The notes below the pieces were generated by a model. It saw nothing but the letters and a program-made list of their open reading frames with translations, had not been told where the DNA came from and ran no database searches. The translations under genes were made by a program, and so were the position numbers. From Candidatus Thorarchaeota archaeon (GTDB lineage Archaea > Asgardarchaeota > Thorarchaeia > Thorarchaeales > Thorarchaeaceae), in assembly GCA_003345545.1 (NCBI GenBank), contig PRDH01000030.1, positions 1 through 40,719 of the forward strand: a stretch of DNA of 40,719 nucleotides. Direction: 5' to 3'. Every line of letters starts with the position of its first letter. Positions within the stretch are counted from its first letter, which is position 1. Positions 32,366 through 39,578 of this stretch are shown here, in pieces.

Positions 32366-32704
32366 TTACATCCCGATTATGGGCTCTGGAATAGGAATGC
32401 CGACAAGTCCAGCGAGTCTCTTATAGAGCTCAAGATACTGGTGTCCTCTGACTGTCACCTTGTAGACCCTCATCCCTTCATCATCGTCCTCTTCAAGCAA
32501 TCCTCGCTCGCACAGTTCGCCGATTGACTCCTTCGCTCTGTCAACAGGCATATTTGTGGACCTTGCAGCCCTTGTGAGCGGGCAGTATCCCCAAATGTAG
32601 ACTACACGAAGTAACTCTGCGTAGATATCATATCGTGTTCGTTTCTGGAGGTCCTTCCTACTGCGTTTCGTTGGCTCCTTGAACGGGAAGTCTTCATCTG
32701 ACAT
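32366..32704 (-). CDS. Winged-helix DNA-binding protein (archaeal HTH_45-like)
   Basis: A 112-residue regulator. The N-terminus is charged, followed by RTRYDIYAELLRVV, the recognition region LTRAARSTNMPVDRAKESIG, LCERGLLEEDDD and the wing YKVTVRGHQYLELYKRLAGL. This matches the archaeal winged-helix group with a C-terminal dimerisation helix. It sits 115 bases upstream of the bactofilin-like gene on the same strand, with a palindromic site between, so local regulation is likely. ATG 32704 has no strong Shine-Dalgarno. Confidence 0.82.
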   Translation of the reverse strand: MSDEDFPFKEPTKRSRKDLQKRTRYDIYAELLRVVYIWGYCPLTRAARSTNMPVDRAKESIGELCERGLLEEDDDEGMRVYKVTVRGHQYLELYKRLAGLVGIPIPEPIIGM

Positions 32705-32839
32705 CTGATACCGACCACTAACCCTAGTGACTTCATCCAGATTAAAGTCTGCTGACTTGCGACAAACGAGGGCGTGTCATTATCCACCAACAACTCTTAT
32801 GACGCGCGTAGGATAATGGTGCAGTAGGCTAGGTCTACA

Positions 32840-33601
32840 TTGATAAGCTGTCTGTATATTGTCACAAGTGATGGCGACCCGCTCTATGGCAGGTCGTTTG
32901 AGGAAGACAGTCGTATCGATCTGAAGACTCTCCCTGTGTTCATCAGGAACACTGTTGTCCTGTTTCGTTCGAGTCCTAGTACCTCTTCAGACCGTGTCTA
33001 CATCTTGGAACATGAGGATAGTGTGTGGGCCTATGCATTCTTCCGGTCTTTTACGTTGGTGGCTCGTACACAACACGGACAGTATCTCGCACCAATGAAG
33101 GACATGATGATTGCACTAGGTCGTACCTTGATGAATCACTACGGTGACATGATTCGGCCGTGGAGCGGTAGTATGTCCGACGTGGTCAATCTCGATAGTA
33201 TCATTGATGAGTACACCTCACTGAATCTGACATCCCCTTCTGAACACCTCCTGAACTCCATCGACCGGCTTATTGACTTGAAAATGGAACTGCATGAGAT
33301 CTCCTTTGTCGGTGTTTTTGACTCAAGAGGAAAGATGCTACGGGGAAATGTCCCTGAAGGCCACCTCTTCAGGCTCGAGGTGGAGATTTCCCAGGGCACA
33401 ATCAAACCGGTCATGGATATTGTTCCGACAAGCGTCATATCGGGTGATCACAAGGTGCAGCTGCTTCGAGTCAAGTCGCTTACTGTCGCTGTTGCAGCAG
33501 ACCCCTCGGAGAGCACCTTGCACGCTGTGTCGGTGGTAGGAGAGCTGGCTCATTCTCTGAATGAACTGCTGTCGAGCGGGTACGACGAAAGACAAAAGTA
33601 G
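32840..33601 (+). CDS. Longin/roadblock-like protein
   Basis: A 253-residue protein. The first 120 residues look like a longin or roadblock fold: ISCLYIVTSDGDPLYGRSF forms the first hairpin, then VWAYAFFRSFTLVART and a long helix (MKDMMIALGRTLMNHYG). The second half (ISFVGVFDSRGKML then LRVKSLTVAVAADPSES) resembles a second small-domain repeat of the roadblock/LC7 type. In Asgard archaea such proteins partner with small GTPases, which fits the GTPase fusion elsewhere in the window, but no direct link is shown. The start is TTG at 32840 with AGGT five bases upstream. It diverges from the winged-helix gene. Confidence 0.65.
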   Translation: MISCLYIVTSDGDPLYGRSFEEDSRIDLKTLPVFIRNTVVLFRSSPSTSSDRVYILEHEDSVWAYAFFRSFTLVARTQHGQYLAPMKDMMIALGRTLMNHYGDMIRPWSGSMSDVVNLDSIIDEYTSLNLTSPSEHLLNSIDRLIDLKMELHEISFVGVFDSRGKMLRGNVPEGHLFRLEVEISQGTIKPVMDIVPTSVISGDHKVQLLRVKSLTVAVAADPSESTLHAVSVVGELAHSLNELLSSGYDERQK

Positions 33602-33642
33602 CTTGTCGAGGTTCTACCTTATGTCCTCGGAGAGGTTACCTG

Positions 33643-33756
33643 ATGTTCATAGCTGGTCTGTCTGGACTCCCCATGTACATGAAGTCGAAGATGTCCGTCC
33701 TCTCGAATGTTATTGAGGCCACAAGGCGAATCAAGTCTGCTGAGGGAAGTGTATGA
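33643..33756 (+). CDS. Possible 37-residue small protein coupled to the adenosyltransferase
   Basis: A short frame, MFIAGLSGLPMYMKSKM with a basic helical tail (EATRRIKSAEGSV), ends in TGA overlapping the ATG of the adenosyltransferase as ATGA. AGAGGT lies about seven bases before its ATG. Four-base overlaps are common in real operons, but the frame is short enough to occur by chance and no family is recognised. Confidence 0.35.
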   Translation: MFIAGLSGLPMYMKSKMSVLSNVIEATRRIKSAEGSV

Positions 33757-34313
33757 AGAACAGAACCAAAGGGCTTGTTCAGGTCTATACTGGAAATGGC
33801 AAAGGAAAGACCACTTGTGCGCTCGGGGCTGGCCTCAGAGCTGCTGGACACGGTCTTGAGGTGTTGGTCATCTCGTTCATGAAGGCAAAGGTTGCTCAGA
33901 GAGGCGACGGAACCGATATCAACTATGGTGAGTTTCGTGCAGTTGATCTGATTCCCAATTTCACGATTATCCCGATGGGTAGGGATACCTTTGTGGATAG
34001 AGAAAATCCTGACCCAATCGATATCTCGATGGCTCAGGATGCTCTGAAGCTGGCTGAAGCGGCACTCAGGGGGCACAAGTGCGATGTGCTCATACTAGAT
34101 GAAATCAATGTCGCCGTTGAATGGAACCTCATCTCACTTGAGAAGCAACTGAATCTTATCGCTCTCAAACCGCCTGACGTTGAATTGATAATGACGGGGA
34201 GATATGCAAAGCAAGAGGTACTTGACGCTGCAGATCTTGTGACCGAGATGCGAGAGATAAAACACTATTTTGCCACCCAGAAGATGAAGGCACGAAAGGG
34301 CTTTGAATTCTGA
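33753..34313 (+). CDS. cobA: Cob(I)alamin adenosyltransferase (CobA/BtuR/CobO type)
   Basis: This enzyme adenosylates cob(I)alamin to make coenzyme B12. It has 186 residues, with KGLVQVYTGNGKGKTTCALG at the N-terminus; the P-loop is GNGKGKTT at residues 14-21. Typical CobA segments follow: VLILDEINVAVEWNLIS, and the C-terminal ADLVTEMREIKHYFATQK and ARKGFEF. It lies about 80 bases before the coenzyme B12-dependent mutase, so it plausibly supplies that enzyme. ATG 33753 is supported by GGGA a few bases upstream and by overlap with a possible small frame. Confidence 0.92.
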   Translation: MKNRTKGLVQVYTGNGKGKTTCALGAGLRAAGHGLEVLVISFMKAKVAQRGDGTDINYGEFRAVDLIPNFTIIPMGRDTFVDRENPDPIDISMAQDALKLAEAALRGHKCDVLILDEINVAVEWNLISLEKQLNLIALKPPDVELIMTGRYAKQEVLDAADLVTEMREIKHYFATQKMKARKGFEF

Positions 34314-34394
34314 TTAAGCCGGTATGCCCTCATATCGAACAGTTAATATTAGATACCACGTTCGGGGGCGTGCTTCACTACAGAGGAAAACGCC

Positions 34395-36077
34395 ATGGGT
34401 ACGGATAGGAAATCGGACGATATTGAGAAGGCATATGACAGGTGGGAGAAGGAGACCCTACATCCGCATCAGCAGAAATGTGCCGATCGTCGAAAGGAGT
34501 TTGTCACAACCTCCAGCAGGCCTGTCAAAGTGCTCTATACGCCCCTTGATGTGCCCAAGTTCGACTACATGAAGGACTTGGGATTTCCGAGTGAATATCC
34601 CTTCACGCGGGGTGTTCAGCCAACTATGTATCGTGGCCAGCTCTGGACCATGCGACAGTTTGCTGGCATGGGCACCGCTGAGGAATCAAATGAGCGGTTC
34701 AAATTCCTATTGGCAAATGGGCAGACTGGTCTTAGTGTCGCCTTTCACCTTCCCACTATCTTTGCCCGTGAGTCAGACCATCCCTACGCTCTTGGGGAGG
34801 TGGGAAAACTCGGTGTTGCTATTGACACGCTTAAGGACATGGAGATTCTCTTTTCCGGGATTCCCCTTGACAAGGTCACGACATCTATGACGATCAATGC
34901 GCCAGCGTCGATATTGCTGGCAATGTACATGGTCGCAGCAGGAAAACAGGGTGTTTCCTCTGACAAAATTGGTGGCACGATTCAGAATGATATCCTCAAG
35001 GAATATATGGCTCAGAAGTCTTGGATTCTTGCTCCAACGCCGTCACTGCGAATCATTGGTGACATCATGGAGTACTCAACAAAGCACATCCCGCGTTGGA
35101 ACACCATCTCAATCTCTGGGTACCACATCCGAGAGGCAGGGTCCACAGCGGCCCAGGAGCTTGCGTTCACACTTCTCAACGGTATGGAGTATGTGAAGGT
35201 CGGCATGAAGCATGGCCTTGACATCGATACCTTTGCGCCCCGTCTGTCCTTCTTCTTCAATGCTCACAATGACATCTTCGAAGAAGTCGCGAAGTATCGT
35301 GCTGCGCGTAGGATCTGGGCTCGTGAGATGAAGGAAACCTTCGGAGCCAAGAATGAGCGCTCGCTGTGGATGCGGTTTCACACTCAGACTGCTGGATGCT
35401 CACTCACTGCTCAACAGCCAATGCTCAATGTTGTGAGAACCGCCTATCAGGCTTTAGCGGCAGTCCTTGGTGGTACACAGTCGCTCCACACAAACAGCAT
35501 GGATGAGGCGCTCTGTCTTCCCACAGAGGATGCGGTGCGTGTAGCCCTCAGGACACAGCAAGTCCTCGCCCATGAGAGTGGTGCTGCCAATACGATAGAC
35601 CCCCTAGCCGGCTCATATTATGTGGAGTCTCTGACCAATACGATGGAAGAGGAGGCCTACCACTACTTTGAAAGAGTTGAAGCACTAGGAGGCGTCGTAG
35701 ATGCCATCGAGAAAGGATTCTTCCAGAGGGAAATTGCCGAGGCGTCATATCGCTACCAAAAGGAAGTTGAGAGTGGAGACCGCATAATCGTCGGTGTCAA
35801 CGAGTATGTTCTCGAGGGCGAAGACCTGACTATTCCTGTGCTCAGGATAGATCCCAAAGTGGAACGAAAACAGATTGCACGTCTGCACAAGACGAAGCGC
35901 GACCGTGATAATATGAAGGTTCAGAAGGCTTTGGACGGTCTTCGGAAGGCTTCCGAGGGCACTGAGAATGTTATGCCTCACATCGTGAACTGCGTCAAGG
36001 AGTATGCCTCTGTTGGTGAAATCTTTGATGTCTGGCGCGAGTTGTGGGGTGAATGGGAAGAGCCGAAGATTTTCTAG
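34395..36077 (+). CDS. Coenzyme B12-dependent acyl-CoA mutase large subunit, isobutyryl-CoA-mutase-like
   Basis: A 560-residue mutase catalytic subunit of the methylmalonyl-CoA mutase superfamily, without the B12-binding domain, which must come from a separate small subunit. Family motifs are [32 protein letters not shown] and the cobalamin-proximal His244 in [12 protein letters not shown]. By direct alignment with methylmalonyl-CoA mutase, residue 89 is Phe (not Tyr) and residue 207 is Gln (not Arg), the pair reported for isobutyryl-CoA mutase; residue 116 is Ala, unlike the Asp of 2-hydroxyisobutyryl-CoA mutase. The usual FDLxT is FHLPT here. ATG 34395 has GAGG eight bases upstream. The reaction would interconvert isobutyryl-CoA and n-butyryl-CoA or a similar branched/linear pair. 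Confidence 0.9.
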   Translation: MGTDRKSDDIEKAYDRWEKETLHPHQQKCADRRKEFVTTSSRPVKVLYTPLDVPKFDYMKDLGFPSEYPFTRGVQPTMYRGQLWTMRQFAGMGTAEESNERFKFLLANGQTGLSVAFHLPTIFARESDHPYALGEVGKLGVAIDTLKDMEILFSGIPLDKVTTSMTINAPASILLAMYMVAAGKQGVSSDKIGGTIQNDILKEYMAQKSWILAPTPSLRIIGDIMEYSTKHIPRWNTISISGYHIREAGSTAAQELAFTLLNGMEYVKVGMKHGLDIDTFAPRLSFFFNAHNDIFEEVAKYRAARRIWAREMKETFGAKNERSLWMRFHTQTAGCSLTAQQPMLNVVRTAYQALAAVLGGTQSLHTNSMDEALCLPTEDAVRVALRTQQVLAHESGAANTIDPLAGSYYVESLTNTMEEEAYHYFERVEALGGVVDAIEKGFFQREIAEASYRYQKEVESGDRIIVGVNEYVLEGEDLTIPVLRIDPKVERKQIARLHKTKRDRDNMKVQKALDGLRKASEGTENVMPHIVNCVKEYASVGEIFDVWRELWGEWEEPKIF

Positions 36078-36172
36078 AGTATTGGCACAATATGGATGTA
36101 ATCTACAAATCATCCGGACTAACATCCAGAAAGTGTTATCTGGGGGATTGAGATGGGTATTACGGGAGTCTC

Positions 36173-37753
36173 ATGTTTGGCGCTATGGCTGACCATTATT
36201 CCCCACCTTCTAGGGATGAGCTGTATTTCACAAGTCATGTGCCCACTCAGATAATGACTGGATTTGCTATTCCTGGCCTGTTCTTCATGGCATTCCTGCT
36301 ATATGTGTCAGCACCAATGTTCTACTATGTTTTCCTGCTTCTCTATTTTCTATTCATACCTCTCCCATGGTACATATATTCCTATAGAAAAAGCAACACA
36401 CCCCTCTACGACACAGACATCCAGTCAATTGTTTCTGGTGCCGAATCGAAACTTGGCGTATCTAGAAGAATAAAGCTCTATCGCACTGAGAAGAAGTCCA
36501 ATCTTCTTACTAGTGCTCGAACTCCTTTTGTGTGTGGGATTCTGTTGTCTGACAGGGCTGTTGAACTGATCAAAGAACGACCAGGCGAAGGTGAAATAGT
36601 CTTAGCTCACGAACTTGCGCTTCTCAAACGTGATCATCTCTGGTTGGCTTCTGTCAGGAACCTTGCAGTGGTTTTCTATGCCATTCTAACTGAGGGATTG
36701 ATTCTTGTCATTGAACCTCTGCTCCCGTTATTGAGTCAACCTACACCGTGGATTTTCTTCTCGGTCTTATGCTATCCTTTTGGTGTCGGCATCTTCATCC
36801 GGTACTGCCGAAAATCTGCGGCAGAACTTGAAATTGAATTAGTCTATGGCATGAATCCTCAATTGGCTATGTTTCACGTCTTCTCAAGAAAAGGAATGAG
36901 CGATGCTGGAAGAAGATTCTACGTTGATGAAATCCGGTCTAGCATAGAGTCACGTAAATCGAGAACAGCCTTCGTTTCTCTTGGTGTTACCCTGATTGCC
37001 TCTCTCTGCGTATCAGCTCTGGTCTATCTCATTTTCATCACGATTCTGATGCCTCTCGAATTTGCGATATTAGCATCACTGCTACTTGGAGGTCTGTCCT
37101 TTTCCTTTGGTGTTTATCACTTTGAATCCAAGGGGACTAAAGGATTGAAGCGGCCAAACTATTCCGTGGCTGATTTGCCAAGGTCGACAGATGCTGTATC
37201 AGTTGAGGTCGAGAGGATCTTATCCATGAAAGTGAGTATCCCTGATTGTAGAGTTTTTCGTTACTCATTTGATGATTATTCAGTGGAAGATGAAGAATCT
37301 GGGTACATGGAAGCCCAAATTGGGGATGATAGAATACTGATAGAGCAAGAGGAATGGGATGGACTTCGTGAACCCGAGTTAATTGCATCATATCTAGTCG
37401 GAGGGTACACCGAGAGAAAAGCTGGAATCAGCTCAAATCTATACTCCTTTGTCCTCCTAGCCACCTTGGTATTACTTCTTTCAGGTACTGTCTATCTGGC
37501 ACTAGTACGTGTGCCACACTTTACGACATTTATCTTTTGGATATTGTTCTGCGGGGTTTCGGCTGCGTTGTTCCTGTTCGCCCTTAATACTAGGTCAACT
37601 CATAGGAGAACGATAGCTCTGAGAGGCCTCGCAAGACGAGATGAGAATTACAGAAGAGCGTTGGAGAAACTTGCTGAGAGTAAGAATATACCCAAGTATG
37701 TACAACGAAGCGCGAAACGGGCACTAGTCAGAATAACATCAGTACAAAGGTAG
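36173..37753 (+). CDS. Polytopic membrane protein with inactive M48-like peptidase domain
   Basis: A 526-residue membrane protein with about six to eight hydrophobic segments. After two N-terminal segments, residues of about 80-160 resemble the catalytic region of M48 (HtpX/Ste24) metallopeptidases: LLTSARTPFVCGILLSDRAV then VLAHELALLKRDH. The zinc motif HExxH is broken: His146 and Glu147 are present but the second His is Leu150. A later AAELEIELVYG corresponds to the region of the third ligand. A second soluble region (VEVERILSMKVSIPDCRVF) precedes the C-terminal segments. It is probably a pseudoenzyme, perhaps a regulator. ATG 36173 has GGGAG upstream, though ATG 36185 is possible. Confidence 0.75.
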   Translation: MFGAMADHYSPPSRDELYFTSHVPTQIMTGFAIPGLFFMAFLLYVSAPMFYYVFLLLYFLFIPLPWYIYSYRKSNTPLYDTDIQSIVSGAESKLGVSRRIKLYRTEKKSNLLTSARTPFVCGILLSDRAVELIKERPGEGEIVLAHELALLKRDHLWLASVRNLAVVFYAILTEGLILVIEPLLPLLSQPTPWIFFSVLCYPFGVGIFIRYCRKSAAELEIELVYGMNPQLAMFHVFSRKGMSDAGRRFYVDEIRSSIESRKSRTAFVSLGVTLIASLCVSALVYLIFITILMPLEFAILASLLLGGLSFSFGVYHFESKGTKGLKRPNYSVADLPRSTDAVSVEVERILSMKVSIPDCRVFRYSFDDYSVEDEESGYMEAQIGDDRILIEQEEWDGLREPELIASYLVGGYTERKAGISSNLYSFVLLATLVLLLSGTVYLALVRVPHFTTFIFWILFCGVSAALFLFALNTRSTHRRTIALRGLARRDENYRRALEKLAESKNIPKYVQRSAKRALVRITSVQR

Positions 37754-37807
37754 TTGTGCTGGCCCGGTAAGGTCAAAATGACTAGTTGCGTCGCGAGCAT
37801 TGTATCG

Positions 37808-37820
37808 CATAAATTAATAC
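37808..37820 (+). promoter_or_regulatory. TATA-like element of the longin-winged-helix gene
   Basis: CATAAATTAATAC is a TATA-like stretch. Initiation about 25 bases downstream, near 37838, leaves a leader of about 20 bases to the proposed CTG start at 37858, with AGGAG inside it. Confidence 0.45.
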
Positions 37821-37857
37821 GGCATGGCCGCTCACGTGTGCTTAGGAGTGGATACAC

Positions 37858-39132
37858 CTGGCTGGTCACAATATTCAGGCTCTTCTCATTAAGGAGCGCG
37901 GAGGAATGCCTCTGTTCTTCATGAAGTTGGACCCCAAAGCGCAGGACTTGGATCCCATGCTTGTTTCAGGATTCTTCACAGCAATCCAGAGTTTTTCCAA
38001 AGAAGTCATCGAACGCGACAGTTCCATGTTCCAGGTCGATTATGGCGCACGCCTTTTTACGGTGATATCAGGCGAGGTCACGGATTTCGTTATTGTCAGC
38101 CTTGGCGAGTGGGACGATGATGTGACTCCTATCTTGAAGTCCCTTCTTGAGGAGTTTGAGGGCATCTGGATTAAGGACCTCTCCAGAAAAGAAAAAGATG
38201 CCTTGAAAATCGATGTGGAGTTCCCTGATTTTCGGGAAGGAATTGTTCAGAATCTGTCCTTCAGAAAGTTGTCTGGGAGTTGGGTTCCATTCCTCGTCGA
38301 GTCTGATGGAAAAGGCAAAATCAAGTCGGATAGTGTAGTTCTGTCATACATCAATGGTCTCAGCACGGTTGACGATATCTCGATGAACAGCGGACTCGGA
38401 GCCGACGAGGTAGTGGCCGAGATTACGCGGCTCTGGGCTCTTGGGAAGGTGAGATTCGGCAGTATACTCAGTCGAGCTGATATTCTTGCATCGACGTCGA
38501 AGATTGATCGTCTGCTTCAACTCTCATCACCCCAAAGAGCAGAACTGTCGCGAAGGAATCCCGAGGTCATTGCTCTGCTGCCTCGCCTGTCAATGATGTT
38601 TGATGGGCGACGATCCGTGGGGGCAATAATCGATGGTCTTGCCAAAGAATACAAGGAGAACCAAGTAATGGAGGTCATAGATACACTACTCGAAACGGGT
38701 GCGATTGTTGCTCTGTCCCCGGAGAAGAGAAGGCTTCTTCTTGTGCAAGAGGCTCTTGAACTTGCAATTCGTGTTGCCGAGCGAATCTACACCCCCGTAG
38801 CTGCTAGGCAGTTCTTGAACATTGCTATGAACAAGGTTCCAGCTACTGAGGTTGCCGGAGTCTTCAGGATGACAGATACCTCATGGAGCATTGACTATAA
38901 CTCTCGACTGTATGAACACCTCGATCCGCGGAGGCTCATGAACCTCTATGCTGAATGGATGAAGCTTCTGGCGCAATACATAGGCGCCCTAGACAAGAAC
39001 AGGATATTGAAGTTTGCAGAGGCACTGACTGAGATCTATCGAAGCTATCTGTTCGAGCGCTATACTAGTAGTGACTTGCGTGGCTTTGAGGAGTTCACGT
39101 TTTGGCTTGAGATGAATTGCTTAGGAGTCTGA
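37858..39132 (+). CDS. Longin-like protein with tandem winged-helix domains, apparent CTG start
   Basis: The protein has an N-terminal longin-like domain, then two winged-helix regions (DSVVLSYINGLSTVDDISMN and RSVGAIIDGLAKEYKENQV), then a helical C-terminal third. A computed ATG start at 37906 would cut away half of the first longin strand. The frame is open upstream and reads AGHNIQALLIKERGGMPLFF, which completes the hairpin. The codon at 37858 is CTG with AGGAG nine bases upstream, so I favour it; ATG 37906, also with AAGGAG nine bases upstream, remains possible. It is followed by the 39152 gene after 19 bases. Role: probably links GTPase-type signalling with nucleic acid or protein binding, by inference. 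Confidence 0.75.
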   Translation: MAGHNIQALLIKERGGMPLFFMKLDPKAQDLDPMLVSGFFTAIQSFSKEVIERDSSMFQVDYGARLFTVISGEVTDFVIVSLGEWDDDVTPILKSLLEEFEGIWIKDLSRKEKDALKIDVEFPDFREGIVQNLSFRKLSGSWVPFLVESDGKGKIKSDSVVLSYINGLSTVDDISMNSGLGADEVVAEITRLWALGKVRFGSILSRADILASTSKIDRLLQLSSPQRAELSRRNPEVIALLPRLSMMFDGRRSVGAIIDGLAKEYKENQVMEVIDTLLETGAIVALSPEKRRLLLVQEALELAIRVAERIYTPVAARQFLNIAMNKVPATEVAGVFRMTDTSWSIDYNSRLYEHLDPRRLMNLYAEWMKLLAQYIGALDKNRILKFAEALTEIYRSYLFERYTSSDLRGFEEFTFWLEMNCLGV

Positions 39133-39151
39133 TTCAGAAGGAGGTATTGTG

Positions 39152-39502
39152 ATGTCTGATATTGCACGACCAATTCACGAGGTTGCTGACATATTGAGCC
39201 GTCGGGGGCAGACAATCTATGGCAAAGGAAAGATGATCGAGTTATGTTCAGAGGCCGGGGTTTCTCTCATGGATGACATTGCTGCTGAGCTTGGAGAGTC
39301 GGACACGGAGGCCTCTCTCCTACGCTTTGTCGTCAGCTATGCAAAACTGAACCCCGCCGCAAAGCTCACTGTCCTGACGGTCTCGAAGCTTCATGACCTG
39401 TCCATACCGAAGGAGCTCCTCGAGAAGCGCAAAGTCTTCACGGATATTCTTGACTCATTGTCTGACTTTAGACACGATATGACTGAACGTCTTCGTGGCT
39501 GA
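39152..39502 (+). CDS. Small helical protein, unknown function
   Basis: I do not recognise this 116-residue protein. It is mostly alpha-helical and acidic (IYGKGKMIELCSEAGVSLMD and LLRFVVSYAKLNPAAKLTVL). ATG 39152 is preferred over GTG 39149 because AAGGAGGT is six bases before it. It follows the longin-winged-helix gene by 19 bases on the same strand and probably shares its transcript, which is the only hint about its job. Confidence 0.7.
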   Translation: MSDIARPIHEVADILSRRGQTIYGKGKMIELCSEAGVSLMDDIAAELGESDTEASLLRFVVSYAKLNPAAKLTVLTVSKLHDLSIPKELLEKRKVFTDILDSLSDFRHDMTERLRG

Positions 39503-39578
39503 AAAAACCACTGAACATAATTCGTGCTTAGTTGGTGTGAGTTATATTTGGGAGGCATGTCAGGACCCTTGATAGACA

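Noticed and set aside
34395..36077. Methylmalonyl-CoA mutase label for the mutase
   Set aside because: The superfamily is right, but Phe89 and Gln207 point to an isobutyryl-CoA-type enzyme, so the more specific label is kept tentative.
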